Below are positions 17,205 to 27,041 of a stretch of DNA of 64,000 nt, piece after piece. The DNA lies in the NCBI RefSeq assembly GCF_010501015.1, contig NZ_QVML01000004.1, positions 173,238 through 237,237 on the forward strand, given 5' to 3'. The DNA comes from Bacteroides sp. 214. GTDB lineage: Bacteria > Bacteroidota > Bacteroidia > Bacteroidales > Bacteroidaceae. The notes beneath the pieces were generated by a model. The model searched no databases, was not told the origin of the DNA, and saw only the letters and a program-made list of their open reading frames with translations. The position numbers and the translations under genes were made by a program. The number at the start of each line of letters is the position of its first letter. Position 1 is the first letter of the stretch.

Positions 17205-17561
17205 TTAGGGCTGCGGTAAAGAAGAGTTGGGGTAGTGATCCAACTCTTTTTTTATGGCTAGTAATTCTTCGCGAAGTCTCTGCAAACGTTCTATGACTTC
17301 AATGCGCTTGGTTGTTTCATCTCCTTTGGTAGCAAGGCGCGTGCGTGCTCCGGGAAGAGTCATCCCCTCTACTTTTACTAAATGATAAATTAACTTGATT
17401 GTTTCGATGTCCTCTTTATTATAATGTCGTTTGCCACGCTCTTTCTTTTTGGGTGATAGCTGTGGAAACTCCTTCTCCCAGAAACGCAATGTTGCTACGT
17501 TTAGGTTGAACATTTTGGCTACTTCGCTAATGGAGTAATACAATTTGAAGTCTTTTTCCAT
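17205..17561 (-). CDS. MerR-family transcriptional regulator
   Basis: A 118-residue protein. The N-terminal winged helix reads YYSISEVAKMFNLNVATLRFWEKEFPQL, continuing RGKRHYNKEDIETIKLIYHL; this is followed by a coiled coil (about 80-110) that would dimerise. It lacks an effector domain or Cys pairs, so it is a short MerR member. It sits 18 bases downstream of the M23 peptidase gene and is probably co-transcribed with it. Target unknown. Confidence 0.88.
   Translation of the reverse strand: MEKDFKLYYSISEVAKMFNLNVATLRFWEKEFPQLSPKKKERGKRHYNKEDIETIKLIYHLVKVEGMTLPGARTRLATKGDETTKRIEVIERLQRLREELLAIKKELDHYPNSSLPQP
17222..17253 (+). terminator. intrinsic terminator after RelA/SpoT, inside the merR 3' end
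   Basis: Arms AAGAGTTGG (17222-17230) and CCAACTCTT (17240-17248) with a 9-base loop, followed by a run of T to 17253. It serves the plus-strand operon but lies inside the last codons of the convergent MerR gene, where the hairpin sequence encodes the tail of that protein. Confidence 0.8.
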
Positions 17562-17579
17562 CTCAGTTCTTTTAGCAGG

Positions 17580-18548
17580 TTAATCAAGTACTTGCCCGTT
17601 GTTGGCGGCAAATTCAATCATCTTGTTATAATCTTCGAGGCTTAAGTCCATGAAATAGTAGTTGATAGGATTAACGGGTTTGCCCTTTACATGTACTTCG
17701 TAGTGTAGGTGCGAGCCGGTACTCTTACCTGTGTTTCCTACACCTCCTATAACTTCGCCCCTGATTACTTTTTTACCACGCTTGACGCGTATATCCTGCA
17801 AGTGGGCATAAACCGTTTGATAGCCAAAGCCATGGTCGATGACAATTGTATTGCCATATCCCGATTGCCATCCTGTTTTTGTTACGATACCATTTCCGGT
17901 AGCATATATATTGGTGCCAAGTGGTGCGGCAAAGTCCATACCTTGGTGAAATTTACGCGTTTTATAAATGGGGTCTATACGCATACCATAACCTGAAGCG
18001 GTGCGGCGTAAATCTTTATTAGACACTGGTTGAATAGCGGGGACACTTCGGAGCATCTCTTCGTGGTTTTTTGCCAGATCAAGTACGTTGTCAAAAGATA
18101 GAGATTGTATGTATAACTGTTTGTAGAGTAAATCTAGTTTTTGAGTGGTGTTTACTACCAACTCTGCGTTTGCCATGTTCATCAGGTTCTCATAGCGGTT
18201 AGTGCCACCGTAGCCGGCTTTGCGAATAGCGGTGGGAACTGGGTCTGCCATGAAAATAGCGCGATACAGGTTATCATCACGTTGTTGAACGGCTTGCAAT
18301 ACTTCGAGTGCATCATCAAGTCGTTTGGATAGAACATTGTATTGCGCTTCGAGCTCGCTGTTGGCTTTACGTAACTCTTTTTCGGAAGGTGTACCGAATA
18401 TGACAAGGAAAATAAGAAAAGTAACCACACCAAAGCCCATGCCAATAAATGTACGACGCAGAATACCCATAATCCGTTGCCGGATAGTGGGATATATCCT
18501 GTCATAGGTCTGTGTTTGAGGGTTGTAGATGTAGTATACTTTACGCAT
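17580..18548 (-). CDS. membrane-anchored M23 metallopeptidase
   Basis: A 322-residue protein. A cytoplasmic N-terminus (YNPQTQTYDRI) is followed by a transmembrane helix (about 34-50), a coiled coil (about 55-95) and a C-terminal peptidase_M23 domain with HQGMDFAAPLG, YAHL and GSHLHYEV, the zinc-binding and catalytic elements of LytM enzymes. It probably cleaves peptidoglycan cross-links in the periplasm. The layout (TM, coiled coil, LytM) resembles cell-division and elongation endopeptidases. It is transcribed away from alaS. Confidence 0.92.
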   Translation of the reverse strand: MRKVYYIYNPQTQTYDRIYPTIRQRIMGILRRTFIGMGFGVVTFLIFLVIFGTPSEKELRKANSELEAQYNVLSKRLDDALEVLQAVQQRDDNLYRAIFMADPVPTAIRKAGYGGTNRYENLMNMANAELVVNTTQKLDLLYKQLYIQSLSFDNVLDLAKNHEEMLRSVPAIQPVSNKDLRRTASGYGMRIDPIYKTRKFHQGMDFAAPLGTNIYATGNGIVTKTGWQSGYGNTIVIDHGFGYQTVYAHLQDIRVKRGKKVIRGEVIGGVGNTGKSTGSHLHYEVHVKGKPVNPINYYFMDLSLEDYNKMIEFAANNGQVLD

Positions 18549-18578
18549 AAAAGTCGAAATAATCGCCCGTTAATGTGA

Positions 18579-18606
18579 CAAAAGTAATAAAAACAACCTA
18601 TCTTTG
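18579..18606. promoter_or_regulatory. divergent promoter boxes for the M23 gene and alaS
   Basis: TACTTTTG on the minus strand (18579-18586) and TATCTTTG on the plus strand (18599-18606) both match TAnnTTTG and lie 12 bp apart, so the two promoters must overlap. No clear -33 element is seen for either. A second plus-strand candidate, TAAGTTTT, lies at 18631-18638. Confidence 0.55.
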
Positions 18607-18712
18607 CGCAGTTTAACAATTTTAAGTGGATAAGTTTTACGTTTTTTAGGCTAAAACCCGCATCTGCTTACACCGATATAACTTCAAAAAGGAATAATTC
18701 AAAACGCAAATT

Positions 18713-21337
18713 ATGTTGACTGCAAAAGAGACCAGAGAATCTTTCAAGAGTTTTTTTGAATCCAAAGGACATAAGATTGTACCTTCGGCACCCATGGTAA
18801 TAAAGGACGACCCAACGTTGATGTTTACCAATGCGGGAATGAATCAGTTCAAAGATATTATTTTAGGAAATCAACCCATTAAATATGCCCGTGTGGCAGA
18901 CTCTCAAAAATGTTTACGTGTAAGTGGAAAACACAATGACTTGGAAGAGGTAGGACACGATACATACCACCATACGATGTTCGAGATGTTGGGCAACTGG
19001 TCGTTTGGCGATTACTTCAAGAAAGAAGCTATCGAATGGTCGTGGGAGTATCTGGTTAGTGTTCTGAAGCTCGATCCCAACCGTTTATATGCTACGGTTT
19101 TCGAAGGAAGTCCTGCCGAGAATCTGGAACGCGACAATGAGGCTGCCGCTCTTTGGGCGCAGTTCCTTCCCGAAGAACGTATTATTAATGGAAACCGGAA
19201 AGATAACTTCTGGGAAATGGGTGATACAGGTCCTTGCGGCCCTTGTTCCGAAATACACATTGACTTACGCCCCGAAACCGAACGCAAAGAAGTGGACGGA
19301 TTGACACTTGTAAACCAAAGCCACCCACAGGTGGTAGAAATATGGAATCTGGTATTCATGCAATACAACCGCAAAGCAGATGGAACACTCGGTGAACTTC
19401 CTGCTAAGGTTATTGATACTGGTATGGGTTTCGAGCGTCTTTGTATGGCGTTGCAAGGAAAAACATCCAACTACGATACCGATGTGTTTCAACCCATATT
19501 GAAAGAAATAGCCAAACTTGGCAACACAGTTTATGGTAAAGATGCGCAACAAGATATAGCTATGCGTGTTATTGCCGACCATGTGCGTACAATTGCTTTT
19601 TCGATAACCGATGGTCAGCTACCTTCCAACGCTAAGGCTGGTTATGTTATTCGTCGTATCCTTCGTCGCGCGGTTCGTTATGGTTACACTTTCCTTGGGC
19701 AGAAGCAGGCATTTATGTATAAATTACTTCCCGTATTGATTGAAAGCATGGGGGATGCTTATCCTGAATTGGTAGCACAGAAAGTACTTATTGAAAAGGT
19801 GATGAAGGAAGAAGAAGATGCTTTCCTGCATACATTGGAGACTGGTATTCGTTTGTTGGAGAAGACCATGGCAGATGTAAAAGCTGCCGGAGGCACAGTA
19901 ATAAGCGGTAAAGATGCTTTTACACTATATGACACTTTCGGTTTTCCGCTGGACCTTACCGAACTCATTCTCCGCGAGAATAACATGACTGTTAAACTTG
20001 ATGAGTTTGACAAGGAAATGCAAATGCAAAAGGAACGCGCGCGCAATGCTGCCGTAGTCGAAACAGGCGACTGGGTTACTCTGCGTGAAGGCAATTCTGA
20101 ATTTGTGGGTTATGACCATACCGAGTGCGAAGTCTCTATTCTTCGTTATCGCGAAATAACACAAAAGGGAAAGAAGCTCTACCAAATAGTACTTGACAAT
20201 ACCCCGTTCTATGCAGAAAGTGGCGGACAGGTAGGCGACACAGGTACTTTGACAAATGAAGAGGAAACAATAGAAATTGTTGATACAAAGAAAGAAAATA
20301 ATCTTGCTGTGCACATCACTAAGAAGATGCCGCAACATCCCGAACGTGTATTTAAAGCTGCTGTGGATATTAAAAAGCGCATGGCTACCATGGCAAACCA
20401 CTCGGCTACACACTTGCTCGATGCTGCTTTGCGTCAGGTGTTGGGTACACACGTAGAACAAAAAGGTTCGCTTGTGTCATCTGAAGGCTTACGTTTTGAC
20501 TTCTCTCATTTTCAAAAAATGACCGACGAAGAGATTCGCAAAGTAGAACAGTTGGTAAATGCTCGTATCCGCGAAGATATTCAATTGGTAGAATATCGCA
20601 ATATTCCTATTGCACAAGCTAAAGATTTAGGAGCTATTGCTTTGTTTGGCGAAAAATACGGTGATGAAGTTCGCGTTATTAAATTTGACGATTCAATAGA
20701 ATTCTGTGGTGGAACACACGTGTCGGCTACAGGGAAAATAGGTTTCTTTAAAATAACAACCGAAAGCTCTATTGCTGCAGGTGTTCGTCGTATAGAAGCT
20801 ATGACTGGCGAACGTGTGGAGCAACTGTTTTATACAATACAAGATACGTTGGCCGATTTGCGCACACTCTTTAATAATGCCCCCGACCTATCTGTGGCTA
20901 TTCGCAAATATATTGACGAAAATGCCGGACTGAAAAAGCAATTAGAGGACTTTGTTAAGGAGAAACAAATTTTGCTGAAGAAGCGAATGGTACAAAACAG
21001 CACCGAAGTAAAAGGTGTGCAGATTATTAAATATGTAGGCCCAATGCAAGCAGATGTGGTGAAGAATATTGCTTTCCAACTGCGTGGCGAATACCCCGAA
21101 AACCTATTCTTTGTTGTAGGTAGCTATGATGGAGAGAAGCCGATGTTAACAGTAATGATTAGCGATAATTTGGTAGCTAACGGATTAAACGCAGGACAGT
21201 TAGTACGCGAAGCAGCTAAATTGATTCAAGGTGGCGGCGGTGGACAAGCGCATTTTGCAACTGCAGGCGGCAAAAATCCGGATGGACTCGCTCAGGCAGT
21301 AGATAATATTCTACAACAGGCAGAGGCTTCATTCTGA
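18713..21337 (+). CDS. alaS: alanyl-tRNA synthetase
   Basis: An 874-residue protein, full length. The class II aminoacylation domain is N-terminal ([47 protein letters not shown]). The editing domain carries His563 and His567 in [12 protein letters not shown] and the later CGGTHV zinc motif. The C-terminal domain ends with the Gly-rich [15 protein letters not shown]. Charges tRNA-Ala and clears Ser/Gly mischarging. Followed by a terminator. Confidence 0.98.
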   Translation: MLTAKETRESFKSFFESKGHKIVPSAPMVIKDDPTLMFTNAGMNQFKDIILGNQPIKYARVADSQKCLRVSGKHNDLEEVGHDTYHHTMFEMLGNWSFGDYFKKEAIEWSWEYLVSVLKLDPNRLYATVFEGSPAENLERDNEAAALWAQFLPEERIINGNRKDNFWEMGDTGPCGPCSEIHIDLRPETERKEVDGLTLVNQSHPQVVEIWNLVFMQYNRKADGTLGELPAKVIDTGMGFERLCMALQGKTSNYDTDVFQPILKEIAKLGNTVYGKDAQQDIAMRVIADHVRTIAFSITDGQLPSNAKAGYVIRRILRRAVRYGYTFLGQKQAFMYKLLPVLIESMGDAYPELVAQKVLIEKVMKEEEDAFLHTLETGIRLLEKTMADVKAAGGTVISGKDAFTLYDTFGFPLDLTELILRENNMTVKLDEFDKEMQMQKERARNAAVVETGDWVTLREGNSEFVGYDHTECEVSILRYREITQKGKKLYQIVLDNTPFYAESGGQVGDTGTLTNEEETIEIVDTKKENNLAVHITKKMPQHPERVFKAAVDIKKRMATMANHSATHLLDAALRQVLGTHVEQKGSLVSSEGLRFDFSHFQKMTDEEIRKVEQLVNARIREDIQLVEYRNIPIAQAKDLGAIALFGEKYGDEVRVIKFDDSIEFCGGTHVSATGKIGFFKITTESSIAAGVRRIEAMTGERVEQLFYTIQDTLADLRTLFNNAPDLSVAIRKYIDENAGLKKQLEDFVKEKQILLKKRMVQNSTEVKGVQIIKYVGPMQADVVKNIAFQLRGEYPENLFFVVGSYDGEKPMLTVMISDNLVANGLNAGQLVREAAKLIQGGGGGQAHFATAGGKNPDGLAQAVDNILQQAEASF

Positions 21338-21366
21338 CAAATACCAGAACCTCATAAGTTAGAAAT

Positions 21367-21402
21367 AAGAGCCATAGACAGTTGATGTTTATGGCTCTTT
21401 TT
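21367..21402 (+). terminator. intrinsic terminator after alaS
   Basis: Arms AAGAGCCATA (21367-21376) and TATGGCTCTT (21390-21399) with a 13-base loop, then T-rich sequence. Confidence 0.85.
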
Positions 21403-21486
21403 GTATGAACAAGTTTTACTTGTATTACTCTTTGATATTACGTTTTTTTCTGACTGATTTTTACTTCACTTCTGACTGATTTTTGT

Positions 21487-21640
21487 TCTGTTTCTCACTG
21501 AGTTTTCTGCAAAAAGCAGTGAGAAAATTAGAGCAAAACTCTTTGTGAATACTTTGTGAAGGCAAAAAGAGGGGGTCTTCACAAGTAACCCGCTTACTCC
21601 CATTTAGTTACAGCGTTTTGTGAATGTGAAGACCTATTCC
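21487..21640 (+). repeat. interspersed intergenic repeat, family 2, copy A
   Basis: Related to 46279-46462. It has two hairpins. The first has perfect 10-bp arms TTTCTCACTG (21491-21500) and CAGTGAGAAA (21517-21526). The second has GGTCTTCAC (21574-21582) and GTGAAGACC (21626-21634). The inner sequence TTAC-x-GCGTTTTGTGAA is shared between the copies. No coding potential. The rest of 21403-21786 is AT-rich with repeated TCTGACTGATTTTT motifs at about 21450-21485. Confidence 0.75.
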
Positions 21641-21786
21641 CTAAATACAGTATAGAGTGATGTTTTACGCTATTTGAATTCTTTAAATAACGCAAAAAAA
21701 GCTCTACTAATCACAACTTTGTCTTTTGTTCATCCCCTCAAGCGAAAAAAAGTTAATGAAATAGTCGATTTATTAATTAGAAGTAT

Positions 21787-21794
21787 TATATTTG
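21787..21794 (+). promoter_or_regulatory. ndk promoter -7 box
   Basis: TATATTTG matches TAnnTTTG; a TCG at 21765-21767 stands at the -33 position with a 19-bp spacer (TTG expected). The ATG is at 21846. Confidence 0.55.
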
Positions 21795-21845
21795 GAAGAC
21801 TTTTTTTGAATAAAGTCAGAAGCTAATAGCTAAATCACTTAAAAT

Positions 21846-22310
21846 ATGCTCGAGAAAACATTGGTTTTACTAAAGCCGAGCGCCCTTCAAAGAGGGCTTG
21901 TAGGCGAAATAATCCAAATCTTTGAGAAGAAGGGGTTGAAGCTTTGTGGCATGAAAATGATACAGCTCACGGATGAAATCCTTAATGTGCATTATGCTCA
22001 TTTGCGTGAGAAGCCATTCTTCAAATACGTAAAGGATTCAATGAAAGCTACACCCGTTATAGCATGCTGTTATGAAGGAGTAGAAGCTGTGCGTGTAGTT
22101 AGAGCGCTGTCGGGGGTGACAAATGGACGCCTTGCAGCTCCGGGAACAGTACGGGGCAATTACTGTGTTAGCAGTCAGGAAAACATTGTCCATTCATCAG
22201 ATTCTCCTGAGGCAGCGGTGATAGAACTTAAACGATTTTTTAACGACGAAGAAATTTTTAATTATAAACAGTCAACATTCGACTACCTATATGGGAGTGA
22301 TGAATATTAA
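21846..22310 (+). CDS. ndk: nucleoside diphosphate kinase
   Basis: A 154-residue protein of normal length. It has KTLVLLKPSALQRGLVGEII at the N-terminus (Ser where most families have Asp in KPD), GVTNGRLAAPGTVRGNY, and the catalytic His116 in ENIVHSSDSPE, which carries the phospho group. Transfers the gamma phosphate from ATP to NDPs. An M23/LysM gene follows after 18 bases, and a terminator follows that. Confidence 0.96.
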   Translation: MLEKTLVLLKPSALQRGLVGEIIQIFEKKGLKLCGMKMIQLTDEILNVHYAHLREKPFFKYVKDSMKATPVIACCYEGVEAVRVVRALSGVTNGRLAAPGTVRGNYCVSSQENIVHSSDSPEAAVIELKRFFNDEEIFNYKQSTFDYLYGSDEY

Positions 22311-22328
22311 GTTGGCTATGAAAAGCTT

Positions 22329-23207
22329 ATGAGTTTTACAGGAATGAAAATATGGCTGTCGGCTGTGGCAATACTTCTAAGTGCGAATGCTTTTTCGCAA
22401 GACCTCATCGCCCGTCAAGCACCAGTCGACAGAAAATTAAAAAGCGTGGATTCTTTATTAATCCAGAAGCAACTGAAACTTGAAGAAACTTATCCGTATC
22501 CTGCATTTGATCTCTATCCTGATTGGAATAAAACATCTGTGCATAACTATGCCGGTGTGAAACTTCCTTTGGAGCATCAAATAGATTTGACGGGATTTTG
22601 TATGCCTACAACCAATACACGTATAACTTCAAAATTCGGACCGCGTCGCCGGAGAATGCACAATGGTATAGACGTGAAAGTGCAGGTTGGCGATAGTATT
22701 TATGCAGCGTTTGACGGCAAAGTGCGTATTGTGAGGAATCAGGGGCGTAGAGTGGGCTATGGTTTGTATGTAGTAATACGTCATAACAACGGGCTGGAAA
22801 CTGTTTATGGACATCTCTCTAAACAACTGGTAAAAGAAGATGACTATGTAAAAGCGGGAGAGTTGATTGGACTTGGTGGTAATACGGGTCGTTCCACAGG
22901 TTCACATCTACACTTCGAAACCCGTTTTCTGGGTGTTGCCATTAATCCGGCTCTGATTTTTGATTTTACCAAACAAGATATTGTAGCCGATAACTTTACT
23001 TTCCGTAGCCGCAAAGGTTCAACCTCTTCTTCAACTACATTGGTTGCCGATGGTGACGGAGTTATTCGTTATCACAAAGTACGTTCGGGCGATACTTTGT
23101 CTAGAATTGCTTCGCAGCGCGGTGTTTCTATCGATACTCTTTGTGAATTGAATCGCATAACACGCAAAACAATACTCAGACCCGGTCAGGTATTGCGCTG
23201 TTCTTAA
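22329..23207 (+). CDS. secreted M23 peptidase with C-terminal LysM
   Basis: A 292-residue protein. The signal peptide is MKIWLSAVAILLSANAFSQ; the start may be the Met at 22344, which begins it exactly. The M23 domain (about 100-215) has MHNGIDVKVQVGD, VYGHL and TGSHLHFE with all metal ligands. LysM at the C-terminus (YHKVRSGDTLSRIASQRGVS to the end) binds peptidoglycan. Likely a periplasmic endopeptidase, with no transmembrane anchor beyond the signal. In an operon with ndk. Confidence 0.9.
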   Translation: MSFTGMKIWLSAVAILLSANAFSQDLIARQAPVDRKLKSVDSLLIQKQLKLEETYPYPAFDLYPDWNKTSVHNYAGVKLPLEHQIDLTGFCMPTTNTRITSKFGPRRRRMHNGIDVKVQVGDSIYAAFDGKVRIVRNQGRRVGYGLYVVIRHNNGLETVYGHLSKQLVKEDDYVKAGELIGLGGNTGRSTGSHLHFETRFLGVAINPALIFDFTKQDIVADNFTFRSRKGSTSSSTTLVADGDGVIRYHKVRSGDTLSRIASQRGVSIDTLCELNRITRKTILRPGQVLRCS

Positions 23208-23225
23208 TAATAAAAGGTAATAAAC

Positions 23226-23262
23226 AAGGGGTACTTTAATGATATTTAGAGTACCCCTTTTT
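23226..23262 (+). terminator. intrinsic terminator after the M23/LysM gene
   Basis: Arms AAGGGGTACT (23226-23235) and AGTACCCCTT (23250-23259), then a T-run. It lies inside the upstream in-frame extension of the next gene, which argues against an early start at 23239. Confidence 0.85.
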
Positions 23263-23304
23263 CATTGTTCTTTATTAATTACTATCTTTGCACATCCTAT
23301 TTGT

Positions 23305-23853
23305 ATGAAAATGAAAGATACCAAACAGCAATTTGAACATGTAGTAAGCCTTTGTCGCGAATTGTTCTTCAAGAAGCTACATGATTACGGTCCTTCCTGG
23401 CGCATACTGCGGCCTTCTTCGCTTACAGATCAAATCTACATTAAAGCAAATCGTATTCGTAGTATTGAAATCAAAGGCGTTTCGCTGGTCGATGAAGGTA
23501 TTCGTTCAGAATTTATAGCCATTGTAAATTATGGTATTGTGGGTTTAATTCAACTGGAACGCGGATGTTCCGACACTGCCGATATGACTAACGACGAGGC
23601 TATGATGTTATACGACAAGTATGCCAAAGTAGCACTTGATTTAATGTTAGCAAAAAACCATGATTATGACGAAGCATGGCGTGGCATGAGAATAAGTTCT
23701 TATACAGATCTTATCTTAATGAAGATTTACCGAACAAAACAGATTGAGAGTTTGGATGGTAACACTCTTGTCTCCGAAGGGGTCGATGCAAACTACATGG
23801 ATATGATCAATTATGCAGTCTTTGGGCTAATAAAATTGGAGTTTGGAGAGTGA
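23305..23853 (+). CDS. DUF1599 protein, two tandem repeats
   Basis: The start at 23305 (MKMKDTKQQFEHV) is chosen because the -7 box TATCTTTG (23283-23290) and the terminator at 23226-23262 lie inside the longer frame. About 182 residues. Two copies of the DUF1599 unit are visible: KKLHDYGPSWRILRPSSLTDQIYIKANRIRSIE and AKNHDYDEAWRGMRISSYTDLILMKIYRTKQIE, each ending in a NY-G/AVFGLI helix. Cytoplasmic by sequence. All-alpha nucleotide-hydrolase-like folds have been suggested for such families; I cannot confirm a function. Confidence 0.85.
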   Translation: MKMKDTKQQFEHVVSLCRELFFKKLHDYGPSWRILRPSSLTDQIYIKANRIRSIEIKGVSLVDEGIRSEFIAIVNYGIVGLIQLERGCSDTADMTNDEAMMLYDKYAKVALDLMLAKNHDYDEAWRGMRISSYTDLILMKIYRTKQIESLDGNTLVSEGVDANYMDMINYAVFGLIKLEFGE

Positions 23854-23863
23854 AAACCTACAT

Positions 23864-25144
23864 ATGATCACGAAAGTGTGGACAAACATTTGTCGGTTTG
23901 TGCTGGCTGTTGTGTTTGTCTTCTCTGGATTTGTAAAAGCGGTAGATCCGTTAGGCTCTGTCTATAAGATACAAGACTACCTGGAAGCTTTCGGTATGGC
24001 GTCATGGTTTCCATTCTTCATTGTTCTAATTATTGCAGTGGGGCTTTCTACACTTGAGTTTGTTCTTGGAATTATGTTGCTGTTTGGTACAAAACAAATA
24101 TCAACATCCATACTAACTTTGGCGTTTATGCTTGTGATGACTCCATTGACGCTCTATCTGGCAATAGCCAACCCGGTTTCGGATTGTGGCTGTTTTGGTG
24201 ATGCGTGGGTGCTGACTAACTGGCAAACATTCTGGAAAAACATATTCTTACTGATTGCAGCAGTTTCGATATTTGTTTGGCAAAACAAAATGATTCGTTT
24301 TGTCAGCGTAACAAGCCAGTGGCTGATAATGCTCTATTCTATTCTTTTTATCGTGGGTATTTCTATTTATAGTTTACAGTATTTACCTATATTGGATTTT
24401 CGTCCATACAAAATCGGAAACAATATTCTTAAAGAAATGTCCATACCCGAAGGAGAAAGTCCTAGTGTGTATGAAACTGTTTTTGTTTTGCAAAAGGACG
24501 GGAAGAAAAAAGAATTCAACTTAGAGAATTACCCTGATAGCACATGGAAGTTTGTAGATACTCGCTTGGTGTTGAAAGAAAAGGGATATGAACCTACAAT
24601 TCAAGATTTTTACATGCTGAGTTTGGAAACTGGTGCCGACATCTCTGCCGAAGTGCTTTCCAATCCTTCTTATACCTTCCTGTTGTTATCTCCACGCATT
24701 GAAGAGGCAAGTGATAATAACATTGACTTAATAAATGAAATTTATGATTACAGTGTGGATAGAGGTTATTCTTTTTATGCGATGACTTCTTCTTCTGATT
24801 TTCAAATAGAGCAATGGAGGGATAGAACAGGAGCGCAGTATCCTTTTTGCTTTGCAGATGAGATAGCACTGAAAACCATTGTGCGTTCTAATCCCGGCTT
24901 GCTGCTGATGAAGGATGCTGTAATACTAAACAAATGGAGTCATGAGGCTTTGCCCGATGAATATGAGCTGACTGACGCATTGGAGAATATAGAATTGGGC
25001 AAGCAGAAAGAAATAGGTACATTCAATACAATAGGTATAATATTTATGTGGTATTTTGTTCCTTTGTTGATAGTAATGCTACTTGATTTCGCCGTTGTAA
25101 GGAAGAAAATATTCCATCGAAAAAGACAAAAAGAGATAAATTAA
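23864..25144 (+). CDS. BT_3928-type DoxX/MauE-like membrane protein with extracytoplasmic domain
   Basis: Start at 23864 (MITKVWTNICRFVLAVVFVF), past the DUF1599 stop; an in-frame ATG at 23843 overlaps it. About 426 residues. Four N-terminal transmembrane helices contain the DoxX/MauE-like FSGFVKAVDPLGSVYKIQDYLEAF and a CGCFGDAW motif. A further helix, a soluble thioredoxin-like region (about 200-380) and a C-terminal helix (FNTIGIIFMWYFVPLLIVML) follow. MauE relatives act in disulfide or redox maturation. The CxC pair could be redox active, but this is inference. Confidence 0.82.
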   Translation: MITKVWTNICRFVLAVVFVFSGFVKAVDPLGSVYKIQDYLEAFGMASWFPFFIVLIIAVGLSTLEFVLGIMLLFGTKQISTSILTLAFMLVMTPLTLYLAIANPVSDCGCFGDAWVLTNWQTFWKNIFLLIAAVSIFVWQNKMIRFVSVTSQWLIMLYSILFIVGISIYSLQYLPILDFRPYKIGNNILKEMSIPEGESPSVYETVFVLQKDGKKKEFNLENYPDSTWKFVDTRLVLKEKGYEPTIQDFYMLSLETGADISAEVLSNPSYTFLLLSPRIEEASDNNIDLINEIYDYSVDRGYSFYAMTSSSDFQIEQWRDRTGAQYPFCFADEIALKTIVRSNPGLLLMKDAVILNKWSHEALPDEYELTDALENIELGKQKEIGTFNTIGIIFMWYFVPLLIVMLLDFAVVRKKIFHRKRQKEIN

Positions 25145-25167
25145 TTAACCCTTTTAATTAGACAAAA

Positions 25168-25926
25168 ATGAGAAAGAACATTGTTGCAGGTAACTGGAAA
25201 ATGAACAAAACCTTCCCTGAAGGTGTAGAGTTTGTAAAAGAATTAAAGCTTGCGCTGGAGAATGAAAAAACAAATTGTGATGTAGTAATTTGTACTCCAT
25301 ACATTCACTTGGCAGCGGCTGCTACTATTCTCGAAGTATCTGCTGTAGGTGTGGGTGCCGAAAATTGTGCAGACAAAGAAGCGGGTGCGTATACCGGCGA
25401 GGTGTCAGCGGCTATGGTTGCTTCTACAGGAGCAAAATATGTAATACTCGGACACTCTGAGCGTCGCGCTTACTATGGCGAAACAGCAGAAATCCTGAAA
25501 GAAAAAGTGAAATTGGCACTTGCTAATAACTTGACTCCAATCTTCTGCATCGGCGAAGTGCTTGCTGAGCGTGAGGCTGAAAAACAAAATGAAGTAGTAT
25601 ATGCTCAATTAGCAGGTTCGCTGTTTGAACTTTCAGCTGCTGATTTCTCGAAAATAGTATTGGCTTATGAGCCGGTGTGGGCTATCGGAACAGGAAAAAC
25701 GGCTACAGCTCAACAGGCACAAGATATGCATGCCTATATTCGTGGTGTAATTGCTGAACAATATGGTAAAGAGGTTGCAGATAATACCTCTATATTATAT
25801 GGTGGTAGTTGCAATCCGTCAAATGCAAAAGAATTGTTCAGCAATCCTGATGTGGATGGTGGATTGATAGGTGGTGCTTGCTTAAAAATAGCAGACTTCA
25901 AAGGAGTAATTGCCGGTTTTAATTAA
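25168..25926 (+). CDS. tpiA: triosephosphate isomerase
   Basis: A 252-residue protein. Asn10/Lys12 motif GNWKMNKT, catalytic His96 in ILGHSERR and Glu168 in [15 protein letters not shown], then loop [10 protein letters not shown] and GGLIGGACL. Interconverts dihydroxyacetone phosphate and glyceraldehyde-3-phosphate. A strong terminator follows. Confidence 0.98.
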   Translation: MRKNIVAGNWKMNKTFPEGVEFVKELKLALENEKTNCDVVICTPYIHLAAAATILEVSAVGVGAENCADKEAGAYTGEVSAAMVASTGAKYVILGHSERRAYYGETAEILKEKVKLALANNLTPIFCIGEVLAEREAEKQNEVVYAQLAGSLFELSAADFSKIVLAYEPVWAIGTGKTATAQQAQDMHAYIRGVIAEQYGKEVADNTSILYGGSCNPSNAKELFSNPDVDGGLIGGACLKIADFKGVIAGFN

Positions 25927-25934
25927 TGTATATA

Positions 25935-25977
25935 GAAGAGTGTGTCAAAAAAGTTTTGATGCACTCTTCGTTTTATA
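25935..25977 (+). terminator. intrinsic terminator after tpiA
   Basis: A 16-bp stem with two G-T pairs: GAAGAGTGTGTCAAAA (25935-25950) with TTTTGATGCACTCTTC (25954-25969), 3-base loop, then GTTTTATA. Confidence 0.88.
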
Positions 25978-25986
25978 GATATTAAG

Positions 25987-26451
25987 ATGAGAACTTATTT
26001 GATTTACAGTTGGTTGTTGTTGACGCTGATGTTTGTAAACTTTGCGCAGGCGCAGGAGAACAACAGTATTGTTAAGCGTATTGAAACTCCTCTTCCCGGT
26101 GAAGGGAAAGTTACAATTTATCAAGATCCGCAAGTTGCTGCATTAATAGGCAATAAGTTGGATGTTGATAAACAAGACAATACTTTTAAGGTTTTGGGTT
26201 ATCGTGTGCAATTGTATGCAGGGAAAAACTCAAGCAAGTCGCGTAATGAAGCGTATGAAATGGCAGAGAAAGCGAAAGCATTCTTCCCTGACTTGAAAGT
26301 GTATGCGCATTTCAAAACACCACGCTGGGTGTGCGAAGTTGGCGATTACCGAACCATTGAAGAGGCAGATGCAATGATGCGTAAATTGCAACGTACAGGT
26401 GGTTTCGAAGAGGTGTCGATAATGAAAGGTCAAATTGTAATCTATTTATAA
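25987..26451 (+). CDS. exported SPOR-domain protein
   Basis: A 154-residue protein with signal peptide ending FAQAQ. The SPOR fold occupies about 72-152 ([33 protein letters not shown], then [21 protein letters not shown]). SPOR domains bind denuded glycan strands at septa, so a periplasmic cell-division or wall-associated role is likely. folE follows after four bases, so the genes are co-transcribed. Confidence 0.88.
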   Translation: MRTYLIYSWLLLTLMFVNFAQAQENNSIVKRIETPLPGEGKVTIYQDPQVAALIGNKLDVDKQDNTFKVLGYRVQLYAGKNSSKSRNEAYEMAEKAKAFFPDLKVYAHFKTPRWVCEVGDYRTIEEADAMMRKLQRTGGFEEVSIMKGQIVIYL

Positions 26452-26455
26452 TATC

Positions 26456-27040
26456 ATGTTGCATAAAGAAGAGGTAGACTTTCCCGGGATGGATAAGTTG
26501 ATGTATCATTATAAAAGCATAATTTCTTTACTAGGTGAAGATGTAGAACGGGAAGGGTTGTTGAAGACTCCTGAACGTACAACAAAAGCGATGCTTACGC
26601 TAACTGAAGGTTATCGTTTGGATCCGCATGAGGTGCTTTCGTCAGCTAAATTTAAAGAAGAGTACAGTCAGATGGTTATTGTTAAAGATATAGACTTCTT
26701 TTCCTTGTGCGAACATCACATGTTGCCGTTTTATGGCAAAGCGCATGTGGCGTATATTCCCAACGGATACATTACGGGCTTGAGTAAAATTGCTCGTGTA
26801 GTAGATATCTTTTCTCATCGTTTGCAAGTGCAAGAGCGTATGACACTGCAAATAAAAGAATGCATTCAAAACACACTGAATCCATTAGGTGTTATGGTGG
26901 TGGTAGAAGCTAAACATATGTGTATGCAGATGCGTGGTGTGGAAAAACAGAATGCGGTTACTACGACTTCCGATTTTACGGGAGCTTTCAATCAAGCTAA
27001 AACCCGTGAAGAATTTATGAATTTAATAAAGCATAGTTAA
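26456..27040 (+). CDS. folE: GTP cyclohydrolase I
   Basis: A 194-residue protein. Zinc ligands Cys85 and His88 in [18 protein letters not shown], the [10 protein letters not shown] and [12 protein letters not shown] motifs, and [17 protein letters not shown] with the third zinc ligand. Converts GTP to dihydroneopterin triphosphate, the first step to folate. It converges with dnaG with a one-base gap. Confidence 0.97.
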   Translation: MLHKEEVDFPGMDKLMYHYKSIISLLGEDVEREGLLKTPERTTKAMLTLTEGYRLDPHEVLSSAKFKEEYSQMVIVKDIDFFSLCEHHMLPFYGKAHVAYIPNGYITGLSKIARVVDIFSHRLQVQERMTLQIKECIQNTLNPLGVMVVVEAKHMCMQMRGVEKQNAVTTTSDFTGAFNQAKTREEFMNLIKHS

Positions 27041-27041
27041 A

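Noticed and set aside
19925..20461. 178-residue minus-strand frame inside alaS
   Set aside because: Antisense to the alaS editing region with no domain resemblance; a shadow frame.
23239..23304. N-terminal extension of the DUF1599 gene
   Set aside because: It overlaps a strong terminator (23226-23262) and contains a TATCTTTG box; the next Met starts the conserved domain.
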